Position numbers and translations under genes: made by a program. From Anaerolineae bacterium (GTDB lineage Bacteria; Chloroflexota; Anaerolineae; 4572-78; J111), in NCBI GenBank assembly GCA_023151115.1, contig JAKLJP010000013.1, positions 1 through 64,000 on the forward strand: a stretch of 64,000 nucleotides of DNA, given 5' to 3'. The notes under the pieces are model-generated. The model did not search any database, was not told the origin of the DNA, and saw only the letters and a program-made list of their open reading frames with translations. Shown piece by piece: positions 25,267 to 33,163 of the stretch. The stretch's first letter is position 1, and every line of letters starts with the position of its first letter.

Positions 25267-27281
25267 GTCTTGGTACTGATCCCTTTATTGGAGCAAAACT
25301 AGGCTCCTACGAAATTCTGGAGGCCATTGGCGAAGGCGGCATGGCCCGCATTTACAAAGGCTTCCACCCCGAACTGAACCGCTATACCGCCATTAAGGTG
25401 GTCAATTGGGGGCTGCAAGAAGACCCCGAATTTACCGAACGGTTCCGGCGCGAAGCCCAGGCCATTGCCATTCTGCGCCATCCCAACATTGTCCAGATTT
25501 TTGATTTTGGTAAACACACCAGCGGCTATTTTATGGTCATGGAATTTATTGACGGCAGCGACCTGCAAGTACAGCTCCGCGAATACCGTGATAGACAGGA
25601 GTTGCTGCCAAAAGATCGAGTGATCCGGGTTATCCGCGATGTCGCTGCCGCCCTTGATTATGCTCACAGCCGGGGCGTTATCCACCGCGATGTGAAACCC
25701 TCGAATATCATGATTACCCGCGAAGGTCAGCCCATCTTGACCGATTTTGGCCTGGTGATGTTGCCAACCCACAAGAGCCAGGCCACCATTGGCAACACGT
25801 TTGGCACCCCCCATTACGTGGCCCCGGAGCAAGCTATTTCTTCTGCCGCCGCTGTTGCCGCCAGCGATATCTATTCGCTGGGGGTCATTTTGTATGAGAT
25901 GATCACCGGCCAACTGCCGTTTGACGACGACTCGCCCTTGAGTGTGGCCCTGAAACATATCAGCGACCCGCCGCCCGCGCCCACCTCGGTTAATCCCAAC
26001 CTGCCGGCCGACGTAGAAGATGTGGTTTTGCAGGCCCTTTCTAAAGACCCGGCCGATCGTTTTGCCACTGCCGGCGATATGGCCTCGGCTCTCGAAATGA
26101 GCTGGAGCAGTAAAGGTGCAGCGGGCCGGGACCGGAAAGCGCCGACCATGCTGCCCGCCGGCGTCCCACCGGCGGCGGTTGTGCCCAGCATTACCTTGCC
26201 CACCGCGGCTGCCGTAGCTCCGGTGGCCATCGCCGCCGAATCATCCGCCTCCGAACAGGCCCGTCCCCGCTCCCGTACTTCGCTGCTGCCGGGCTGGTGG
26301 CCGGTAGCGGTTGGAGGCGTGGCGGTGGTTTTGATGGGGAGTTGGGGCTTCTTTTCCTTTTTTAATGCTTCATCCGCCCAACCTGCGCCTACTCCGACGG
26401 AGGTGGCCGTAGTTTTTGCTACCGAGGAAACAGAGGCAGACTCATTTCCGGCGGTAGTTCCAACCGACACCCCCACCCCTGAACTACCCACCCTCACCCC
26501 AACGCCGCCACCGACAGCTACCCTCGCCCCCACCAACTCGCCCTTCCCAACCGACACTCCTCTGCCGACGGCCACCCCCACCCTCGAACCTACGGTCACC
26601 TCCACCCCATCGCCCACCGCTACCCCCACCCTGGAACCTACGGCCACCCTCACCCCAATCCCGACTAACACGCTTGCCCCCCTGCCAACAGCTACCACCA
26701 TTGTGACCACGAATGGTCCTTTAACTCTTGAGCAGCTTAGAGGCAAAATCTTGTTCAAAACCGATCGGGCCGGCTTTGTCCAGATTTATCGAATGGATGC
26801 CGATGGCTCCAACCAATTACCCTTTGATAATGCCTCCTTATATGCCCAACTGGAAGCTGATCTACCCTTTTCGGCCAACAAACAAGAAAAAATGGTGGTA
26901 CGGGGTGAAGGCCAGCTTGATTTATGGCGAGCTAATCTAACTACCAGCCAGGAACTGCGCGTGACCAGCACCGGCAAACCCGAATATGATGCAGCCTGGT
27001 CGCCGGTGGATAACCGGATTGCCTACGTTTCCGAAGAGACCGGCAACGGCGATATTTACCTGCTCAATCTCGACGGCAGCGCCGTCGAACGGCTGACGGT
27101 GAACACCGATAATTTTGACAAGCACCCCACCTGGTCGCCCGATGGCGCCAAAATTGCCTTTTGGTCCGATATGGGCTTCAACAAGACCCGCCAGATTTGG
27201 GTCATTGACCTGCCCACCCGAACCCTGCGCAGCCTCTCCGATAACCCCTATAATGATTGGGACCCCGTGTGGGTACGCTGA
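25263..27281 (+). CDS. Hanks-type Ser/Thr kinase with TM and PD40 sensor
   Basis: 672 aa. Kinase domain at residues ~15-280: glycine loop GEGGMARIYKG, catalytic Lys45 (AIKVV), HRDVKPSN with Asp143, DFG at 161-163 and the APEQ motif. A helix near residue 350 crosses the membrane, then a Thr/Pro linker (TPTPELPTLTPTPPPTA) leads to an extracytoplasmic TolB-like propeller with WSPVDN and WSPDGAK turns. It should sense an outside ligand and phosphorylate cytoplasmic targets, possibly the acyltransferase-like protein with which it overlaps. A full set of catalytic residues is present. Confidence 0.92.
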   Translation: MSLGTDPFIGAKLGSYEILEAIGEGGMARIYKGFHPELNRYTAIKVVNWGLQEDPEFTERFRREAQAIAILRHPNIVQIFDFGKHTSGYFMVMEFIDGSDLQVQLREYRDRQELLPKDRVIRVIRDVAAALDYAHSRGVIHRDVKPSNIMITREGQPILTDFGLVMLPTHKSQATIGNTFGTPHYVAPEQAISSAAAVAASDIYSLGVILYEMITGQLPFDDDSPLSVALKHISDPPPAPTSVNPNLPADVEDVVLQALSKDPADRFATAGDMASALEMSWSSKGAAGRDRKAPTMLPAGVPPAAVVPSITLPTAAAVAPVAIAAESSASEQARPRSRTSLLPGWWPVAVGGVAVVLMGSWGFFSFFNASSAQPAPTPTEVAVVFATEETEADSFPAVVPTDTPTPELPTLTPTPPPTATLAPTNSPFPTDTPLPTATPTLEPTVTSTPSPTATPTLEPTATLTPIPTNTLAPLPTATTIVTTNGPLTLEQLRGKILFKTDRAGFVQIYRMDADGSNQLPFDNASLYAQLEADLPFSANKQEKMVVRGEGQLDLWRANLTTSQELRVTSTGKPEYDAAWSPVDNRIAYVSEETGNGDIYLLNLDGSAVERLTVNTDNFDKHPTWSPDGAKIAFWSDMGFNKTRQIWVIDLPTRTLRSLSDNPYNDWDPVWVR

Positions 27282-27290
27282 GTAATTGTG

Positions 27291-27367
27291 AAGGGTGAAT
27301 AGCCAATTGTAAATTGTGAATGAATCATCACCGTTCACAATTAATAATTCACAATTCACAATTTTTG
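27291..27367. repeat. Heptamer inverted element (AATTGTG type)
   Basis: Units GTGAAGG, GTGAATA, GCCAATT, GTAAATT, GTGAATG, a short centre, then TTCACAA, TTAATAA, TTCACAA, TTCACAA. It fills the gap between two plus-strand genes and could form a long hairpin after the kinase stop. Confidence 0.85.
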
Positions 27368-27377
27368 TGAGCTTGCC

Positions 27378-28982
27378 ATGAACTTTCAAACCTACCCTTT
27401 CCCTTCCCAACGCATGCCCCTTTTTGCTGCCAACGGTGTGGTGGCGACCAGCCAACCCCTGGCAGCCCAGGCTGGATTGAGCATGCTCCAGCGGGGCGGC
27501 AATGCGGTGGATGCAGCGCTGGCTGCTGCCGTAGCTCTAACTGTCGTCGAGCCAACTTCCAACGGCATTGGCGGCGACGCCTTTGCCCTGGTCTGGGATG
27601 GAACGCGACTGCACGGCCTCAACGCCTCTGGTCGCGCCCCGGCGGCGCTGCGGGCTGAGGCGATTCGCGCCCAGGGTTATACCCAGATACCCGAAGACGG
27701 CTGGCTGCCGGTGACAGTTCCCGGTGCGCCGGCTGCTTGGGGCGATTTGCATGAGCGCTTTGGACGCTTGCCTCTCGAAGAAATCATGGCTCCGGCCATT
27801 ACTTATGCGGGCGAGGGTTACGGAGTTACGCCCATTGTGGCCCACAATTGGCAGCTTGCCGCCGAATATTACCGGACTTTGCCCGACTCTATCTTCGCCT
27901 CGTGGCTCGAAACCTTTACCCGTGGAGGACGCGCGCCCCGCGCCGGCGAGCGTTGGTTGAGCCAGGCTCACGCTCAAACGCTGCGTGCCCTGGTTGAGCG
28001 CGGAGTGCGCGACTTTTATGAAGGCGAACTGGCGGCCAAGATTGTCCAATTTGCCCGCGCCACCGGCGGCTTGTTGACCGCCGACGACCTGGCCAGTCAC
28101 CAGAGCCGTTGGGTTGAACCTATCAAAACCGGCTATCGCGGTTACGAGGTGTGGGAAATTCCGCCCAACGGGCAAGGTCTGGCGGCCTTGCTGGCCCTGG
28201 CTTTGCTGGAAGGTACCGATTTGCCCACTCACCCGCACGGCAGCACAGCCTCGCTGCATCTCCAAATTGAGGCCATGAAGCTGGCCTTTGCCGACGCCCA
28301 GCGTTACATCGCCGACCCGGAACAGGTGACTGTGCCGGTGGCGGGTCTGCTCGACCCGGCCTATCTGGCCGCCCGGCGGGCGTTGATTGGCCCGCGGGCG
28401 CGTCTGCCCGAACCGGGCGAGCCTTTCCGGGGCGGCACCGTCTACCTCTGCGCCGCCGACCGCGACGGCATGATGGTCAGCTACATTCAATCCAATTACG
28501 GCGGTTTTGGCAGCGGCCTGGTCGTACCCGGCACGGGAATCGCTTTGCACAACCGGGGCGCCTGTTTCACCCTGGAGCCGGGCCACCCCAACGAGGCGGC
28601 GGGGGGGCATCGTCCTTTCCACACCATTATTCCTGCCTTTTTGACCCGCGGTGGCCAGCCGGTTGGCCCGTTTGGGGTCATGGGCGGGCATATGCAGCCG
28701 CAGGGCCATACCCAGGTGGTGGTCGGCACGGTGGATTATGGCCTCAATCCCCAGGCGGCGCTCGACGCCCCTCGCTGGCGCTGGGCGAGCGGGCTGGAGG
28801 TCGGCTTTGAACTGGATACCCCGGAACACGTTTTACAAGCCTTAGCTGCGCGCGGCCATAGGGTTCAAATTGGTCTGGATCGGGCCGACTTTGGCCGGGG
28901 CCAGATTATCTGGCGGCTGGATGAGGGTGTGTATGTAGCCGGCAGCGATAAGCGCAGCGACGGCGCAGCAGTGGGGTGGTAA
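27378..28982 (+). CDS. Gamma-glutamyltransferase-family Ntn hydrolase
   Basis: 534 aa without a signal peptide. The family pattern is complete: MLQRGGNAVDAALAAA near the start, GIGGDAF, the middle LPPNGQG-like IPPNGQGLAALLAL, and the autoprocessing site GGT with Thr354 (RGGTVYLCAADRDG) followed by the NYGGFGSG and GGHMQPQGH segments. The mature small subunit would start at Thr354. Cytoplasmic members may act on glutathione or other gamma-glutamyl or acyl amides rather than being periplasmic GGT; the substrate is unresolved. Its ribosome site is weak. Confidence 0.88.
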   Translation: MNFQTYPFPSQRMPLFAANGVVATSQPLAAQAGLSMLQRGGNAVDAALAAAVALTVVEPTSNGIGGDAFALVWDGTRLHGLNASGRAPAALRAEAIRAQGYTQIPEDGWLPVTVPGAPAAWGDLHERFGRLPLEEIMAPAITYAGEGYGVTPIVAHNWQLAAEYYRTLPDSIFASWLETFTRGGRAPRAGERWLSQAHAQTLRALVERGVRDFYEGELAAKIVQFARATGGLLTADDLASHQSRWVEPIKTGYRGYEVWEIPPNGQGLAALLALALLEGTDLPTHPHGSTASLHLQIEAMKLAFADAQRYIADPEQVTVPVAGLLDPAYLAARRALIGPRARLPEPGEPFRGGTVYLCAADRDGMMVSYIQSNYGGFGSGLVVPGTGIALHNRGACFTLEPGHPNEAAGGHRPFHTIIPAFLTRGGQPVGPFGVMGGHMQPQGHTQVVVGTVDYGLNPQAALDAPRWRWASGLEVGFELDTPEHVLQALAARGHRVQIGLDRADFGRGQIIWRLDEGVYVAGSDKRSDGAAVGW

Positions 28983-28995
28983 GTGGCCGGGTTTG

Positions 28996-29004
28996 TGGTA
29001 CAAT
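28996..29004 (+). promoter_or_regulatory. Extended -10 promoter TGgTACAAT
   Basis: TG 28996-28997, TACAAT 28999-29004, followed by an AGGAGGT site (29012-29018) and ATG 29024. The -35 is weak. Confidence 0.55.
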
Positions 29005-29023
29005 AACCGGCAGGAGGTAACGT

Positions 29024-29758
29024 ATGGCTGCTCAAAATACGACCTTAACTCCAGAAGTAATGGCCGCAGAAGCAGAGGGTCCCCGCCCAGATGTCTCCAA
29101 GAAAAGTATGTCCTACGAGGAATTTCTGGCCTGGGCCGGCGAAGATACCCGCGCCGAATGGGTCAATGGAGAGGTAATTACTTTTATGCCACCCTTAAAT
29201 CCTCATCAAACTGTCATAGAATTTTTATATCAACTCCTCAATTTGTTTAGCTCTGTTTTTGATTTGGGACGCTTGCGAGTAGCTCCCTTTGAGTTGAAAA
29301 TCACCCCCGAAGGCAACTCGCGTGAGCCAGATTTGATGTTCATTGCTAAAGCGCACCTGGAGCGGCTGACCACGGCGCGAGTGGTTGGCCCCCCCGATTT
29401 AATCATCGAGGTAGTTTCTGACGACAGCACCCACCGCGACCGGGTGGATAAGTTTGATGAATACGAGGCCGGCGGTGTGCCGGAGTACTGGATTATTGAC
29501 AATCGTCCGCAGCGCCGGCGAGCCTTGTTTTACCAGTTGGACGAACAGGGGCAGTACCAATCTGTGCCGGTTGAGGCTGATGGAATTTACCGCTCCGCCG
29601 TACTGCCGGGCTTCTGGCTGCGGGTCGAGTGGCTGTGGGCCGAGCAGCCGGATGTTTTGCGCGCCCTGGCCGAAGTCATCGGCCCGGACCGGATGGCCGA
29701 GGCGCTGCGGCAAGCCCTAACTGGGCCAGAGCACCATGAGAGTCAGCAGCCGCAATGA
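29024..29758 (+). CDS. Uma2-family (DUF820) putative nuclease
   Basis: 244 aa with a strong AGGAGGT site. It has a PD-(D/E)xK-like core: SREPDLMF with the acidic residue, then LIIEVVSDDS with E/D..., and the typical KFDEYEAGGVPEYWIID segment after it. Uma2 proteins are abundant in Cyanobacteria and Chloroflexota, and their biological role is largely unknown. The C-terminus overlaps the next gene by 23 bp, so the two are coupled. Confidence 0.88.
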   Translation: MAAQNTTLTPEVMAAEAEGPRPDVSKKSMSYEEFLAWAGEDTRAEWVNGEVITFMPPLNPHQTVIEFLYQLLNLFSSVFDLGRLRVAPFELKITPEGNSREPDLMFIAKAHLERLTTARVVGPPDLIIEVVSDDSTHRDRVDKFDEYEAGGVPEYWIIDNRPQRRRALFYQLDEQGQYQSVPVEADGIYRSAVLPGFWLRVEWLWAEQPDVLRALAEVIGPDRMAEALRQALTGPEHHESQQPQ

Positions 29759-30560
29759 ATTTAGCCTTGGCTCCAAAGAAAAGCCACTGGCTCTGAATTT
29801 CGGGCTAACCTGGCTCTTAGTTTTACTGGCAGTTGGCGTCTTTGGGTGTGGGCCGGCTACATCTACCGCCACCGCCACTCTCGCGCCGTCTCCGCCGGTT
29901 GATACACCTGTTGAGGAAGCAGCCACCGATGCCTACGCCGATGCCCGCCAGCGCATGGTGCAATACCAACTGCGGGGCCGCGACATCACCAACGAGGCAG
30001 TTCTGGCCGCGATGGCCCAAGTCCCCCGGCACGAATTTGTCCCCGCCGATTACCGGCCCGAAGCCTACGGCGATTACCCTTTGCCCATTGGATATGGGCA
30101 GACTATCTCCCAGCCTTATATTGTTGCCGTCATGACGGAACTCGTAGACATCCAGCCGGGTGAAAAAGTGCTGGAGATTGGCACCGGTTCGGGCTATCAA
30201 GCGGCGATTTTGGCGCAGTTGACCGATCAGGTTTACACCATCGAGATTATCCCCGAACTGGCTCAAACCGCCCAGGCTACGTTCAACCGGCTGGGGTATA
30301 CCCAGATTGTGGCCAAACAAGCCGATGGCTACGGGGGCTGGGAGGACTATGCCCCCTTTGATGCCATCCTTGTCACTGCCGCCCCGGACCACGTGCCCCA
30401 ACCTTTGGTCAATCAACTGGCCGATGGCGGCAAAATGGTTATTCCCATCGGTCCGCCCGGCGGCTATCAAAGCCTGTGGCTGCTGGAACGCCAAGGCGAC
30501 GAGGTAACGCGGACCAATTGGGGTGGGGTCAGGTTTGTGCCGCTGACACGCAGCGAATAG
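29736..30560 (+). CDS. Lipoprotein protein-L-isoaspartate O-methyltransferase
   Basis: 274 aa. The C-terminal ~210 residues are a full Pcm domain: MVQYQLRGRDI, VPRHEFVP, the YPLPIGYGQTISQPYI segment and the AdoMet loop LEIGTGSGYQAA. It repairs isoaspartyl residues in aged proteins. Unusually, the N-terminus has a hydrophobic stretch ending VGVFGC, a plausible lipobox, followed by a Thr/Pro linker, so the enzyme may sit outside the membrane, where AdoMet supply would be a problem. A start further downstream would remove this; no good alternative start is seen. Confidence 0.85.
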   Translation: MRVSSRNEFSLGSKEKPLALNFGLTWLLVLLAVGVFGCGPATSTATATLAPSPPVDTPVEEAATDAYADARQRMVQYQLRGRDITNEAVLAAMAQVPRHEFVPADYRPEAYGDYPLPIGYGQTISQPYIVAVMTELVDIQPGEKVLEIGTGSGYQAAILAQLTDQVYTIEIIPELAQTAQATFNRLGYTQIVAKQADGYGGWEDYAPFDAILVTAAPDHVPQPLVNQLADGGKMVIPIGPPGGYQSLWLLERQGDEVTRTNWGGVRFVPLTRSE

Positions 30561-30564
30561 GGAG

Positions 30565-30616
30565 TGGAGATTACTAATCCCTGACCCCTAGCCCCCAACG
30601 CCTGATCCCTGGTGTA
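30565..30616. repeat. Heptamer units at the 3' end of the spermidine-synthase-like gene
   Basis: On the minus strand CCAGGGA, TCAGGCG, TTGGGGG, CTAGGGG, TCAGGGA in 7-nt phase. They encode the last residues (GIRRWGLGVRD) and the stop. Confidence 0.75.
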
Positions 30617-33096
30617 ATGACTATCGCGGCCAATCCGTAAGCCAGCGCTGCGCTCCACAGCACCACCGAAAAGCCCCAGGTCAGAGCCATCATGGTTGCC
30701 AGCACCGCGCTGATGACCGAGGCGCAGCCATTGACCGCCCAAACCCAGGGAATGAGCTGCCGCGACTCCTGGGCGACCCACCTTAAGCCGCGAGGGAAGG
30801 GAATCCCTAGCAGCGTTCCCAGGGGCAGTAAGGCCAGGACGGTGATCAGCATCCGCCCGATCCAGGGTAATCGCAGCGTTGCGTCGAACAGGGAGGGGAG
30901 CAGCGCCGGATAAAGCAGGGCCAGCAGCGCAATCAGCGGCAGCGCCAGCCGCAGCGACAGCCGGGGCGAAAGATAGCGGCTGCCTATCCCTGCCGCTATC
31001 AGCAAGGCTGAAGTCACTACGGCGAAGGCGTAGGCCGGCTGGCCCAGATAGAGAATAAAGTGTTGCAGCAGCGGGATTTCGACAAACAGGAAACCCAGGC
31101 CGAGGAGGGCGAAGTAGAAAAAGAAGGATGAAGGATGAAGGCGGAAGGATGAAGAAGGAAAAATTTCATCCTTCCGCCTTCCGCCTTCATCCTTCATCCA
31201 TAGTACTGGTAGTAAGATCAACCCGGCTGACAAGAGAATAACTAGCGCCAGCAGCACCACCAGCACCAGGTAGCCGCTGCCGCCAAAAGGTTGCCAACTC
31301 CAGCCCAATGATTGTAAAATCTCTGGGATTTGCTGCCATTTGAAAAAGTGAAAAAAGAAGGGGTGGTCGTCGGTGGGGGGCGCGACGGCATAAGGATAAG
31401 CCGCAAAAAAGGCCGCCGGGTCGGGGGTGGTCAGAAGTTCGCTAAAGGTGCGGTAGTAGGGGTCTCCGGGCACAAGGCTGAAGCGGTTGGTTTCGTCGGG
31501 TTGTAAATCAGGCAGCCAGATCAGGTCAAATTGACGCTCATTGGCAAACTGACGTACCTTAACCATATCTTCCACTGCCAGCGGCGCGCGGGCGATTCCA
31601 ATCAACGAAGTCTGCAAGCTGCGCAGGGCAAATAGCTGTTGTGCTTCTTGCCGGTCTCCGGTCTCCGGCCCGCCCTGAGCTTGTCGAACGGGTCGCCGGT
31701 CACCTTCAAGTTCCAGGGCCGCAATCGCGGTCCCCCACAGCCGCAAACTCTCGCTGGGTGGCAGTTGCAGCCAGCGTTCAACAATCAGCAATCCATCGGG
31801 CGACAGGTGGGCCAGAGCGTCAGCAAAAGCTTCGACAGTGTAACGATAATCCTCGTTTAAAGTATAGGCTCCGGCTGTGACCGGGCGGAAACTGTCGGTC
31901 AGCGGCAGGATAATCAGATCGAACAGTTGGTTGGTGCGGCGCAGAAAACTGCGCGGTTCGTCAATGATTACTGTGACGCGAGGGTCGCTGTACAGCTTGC
32001 CGTTGAAATCGGCAAAATCGTGGCGCATGGCTTCGACGACGGTGTGATTACTCTGTACCACCGTCACCGCGTCAGCGCCGCTCTGCAACGCGGTCAGTAC
32101 CGCCAGCCCGCCGCCGGGTTCCAGGATAAGCGTATTGGCTGCGGGTCGCAGGGCAAAGGCCAGGGCCAGCGGCAGGTGTTGGGTAAATTCGGGCGAGCTG
32201 GGCCGGGTAATGGGCGACAAATTATCTCCGTCCACCAGCAGACCCAGTTGAGGCGGCAGTTCGCCGCTGTAGGCAAAGCTCAACCCCGGCGCAGAGCGAA
32301 TGCCTTCGCTGCGAATGACATCCACGCGGGAAAAGGCATTCCAGCGGCGAAAGATGATCTCGCTGCCGGGATAGAGCAGCGCCTGGGTGAGTGATTTATA
32401 GGGTGTTAACTGAACTTCAAAGAGGGCCGGCGGACGGAGCGCCAGGTAGACCAATCCGAGAGCAACGGCAGAATAGAGCAGAAAACGTAGAGCGTAGAGC
32501 GTGGGGCGTGAAACGTTAAACGTGAAACGTGAAACGTGAAACGTGACACCTGACACTTGACACCCGACCACCGCCAGCCAGCCGAGCAGAGCGCAAAGAA
32601 ACAGCGTCCCCGGCCCGCCCAACCAGGCCAGCGAAACCAGGGCCAAAGGCGGCCCCAGCCCGGAACCGAGCAAGTTGGCGGCGTAAAGCGCCCCCGCCTG
32701 ACCCGGTTCGACGGCCAGGGTGGCTCCGATGACCAGTCCGCTAAAGAAAAAGGGAATAGTTAAGGCCAGGTAGTAGAGGGTCAACCAGAGCAGTTGACTG
32801 CGTTCCAAAGCCAGGCGGTAGGCGTCAAAAGGGAGATAATTGACCGCCAGATAAGCCGCCAGCAGGGAGAGGGTAAAGCAAGCTGCCCCGCGGGTGACAA
32901 CACCGGGCAAATTGGCCGCTGTGGGGGGTCTAAGGGAAAGATAACTCCCACTCGCGCCCGCGCCTAGCAGCGCCAGGCTGACGGCCATAAATGCCAGATG
33001 ATGTCCCTGGGCCAGGGCAAAAAAGCGGGTCAGGACCACCTGGAAGGCCAGGGTTGCGGCCGAGATTAGCATCAGCGCGATATGGATGGGTTTCAT
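30574..33096 (-). CDS. Spermidine-synthase-like membrane protein with inserts
   Basis: 840 aa: six to seven membrane helices, a soluble Rossmann methyltransferase-like domain (LILEPGGGLAVLTALQSGAD, then DPRVTVIIDEPRSFL and FDLIILPL) resembling spermidine synthase, and a second membrane block. Such fused proteins are common in environmental bacteria; aminopropyl transfer has not been shown, and the first glycine motif is degenerate. Three low-complexity inserts (residues ~175-208, 465-484 and 632-661) are translations of tandem repeats, and the C-terminus is repeat-encoded. Divergent from the FGGY kinase with a 67-bp gap. Confidence 0.75.
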   Translation of the reverse strand: MKPIHIALMLISAATLAFQVVLTRFFALAQGHHLAFMAVSLALLGAGASGSYLSLRPPTAANLPGVVTRGAACFTLSLLAAYLAVNYLPFDAYRLALERSQLLWLTLYYLALTIPFFFSGLVIGATLAVEPGQAGALYAANLLGSGLGPPLALVSLAWLGGPGTLFLCALLGWLAVVGCQVSGVTFHVSRFTFNVSRPTLYALRFLLYSAVALGLVYLALRPPALFEVQLTPYKSLTQALLYPGSEIIFRRWNAFSRVDVIRSEGIRSAPGLSFAYSGELPPQLGLLVDGDNLSPITRPSSPEFTQHLPLALAFALRPAANTLILEPGGGLAVLTALQSGADAVTVVQSNHTVVEAMRHDFADFNGKLYSDPRVTVIIDEPRSFLRRTNQLFDLIILPLTDSFRPVTAGAYTLNEDYRYTVEAFADALAHLSPDGLLIVERWLQLPPSESLRLWGTAIAALELEGDRRPVRQAQGGPETGDRQEAQQLFALRSLQTSLIGIARAPLAVEDMVKVRQFANERQFDLIWLPDLQPDETNRFSLVPGDPYYRTFSELLTTPDPAAFFAAYPYAVAPPTDDHPFFFHFFKWQQIPEILQSLGWSWQPFGGSGYLVLVVLLALVILLSAGLILLPVLWMKDEGGRRKDEIFPSSSFRLHPSSFFFYFALLGLGFLFVEIPLLQHFILYLGQPAYAFAVVTSALLIAAGIGSRYLSPRLSLRLALPLIALLALLYPALLPSLFDATLRLPWIGRMLITVLALLPLGTLLGIPFPRGLRWVAQESRQLIPWVWAVNGCASVISAVLATMMALTWGFSVVLWSAALAYGLAAIVITPGIRRWGLGVRD
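31126..31199. repeat. Heptamer inverted element inside a gene (GGATGAA type)
   Basis: GGATGAA x2, GGCGGAA, GGATGAA, a centre, then CATCCTT, CCGCCTT x2, CATCCTT, CATCC. Translated on the minus strand as KDEGGRRKDE...SSSFRLHPSSFFF. Confidence 0.9.
31650..31702. repeat. Repeat insert inside a gene (CCGGTCT units plus CTGAGCTTGTCGAAC)
   Basis: Units GCCGGTCTCCGGTCTCC next to the palindromic word CCCTGAGCTTGTCGAACGGG and a final GCCGGTC. Translated as RPVRQAQGGPETGDRQ in a loop of the soluble domain. Confidence 0.75.
32480..32572. repeat. Heptamer repeat inside a gene (GTGAAAC type)
   Basis: About twelve units: GTAGAGC x2, GTGGGGC, GTGAAAC, GTTAAAC, GTGAAAC x3, GTGACAC, CTGACAC and so on. Translated on the minus strand as a VSGVTFHVSRFTFNVSRP segment at the end of a membrane helix. 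Confidence 0.9.
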
Positions 33097-33116
33097 TTTG
33101 TTCAGGTTTTGCCCCT

Positions 33117-33125
33117 ATTCTACCA
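33117..33125 (-). promoter_or_regulatory. Extended -10 promoter TGgTAGAAT (minus strand)
   Basis: Minus-strand TG-g-TAGAAT, predicted start about 14 bp before the ATG at 33096, leaving a very short leader without a ribosome site. Confidence 0.4.
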
Positions 33126-33163
33126 CAACAAAATCTAACGATGAAGATTAGGAGTACCAAATT

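Noticed and set aside
27537..28829. Long open frame (430 codons) on the minus strand
   Set aside because: Antisense to the gamma-glutamyltransferase-family gene, whose catalytic motifs are complete on the plus strand.
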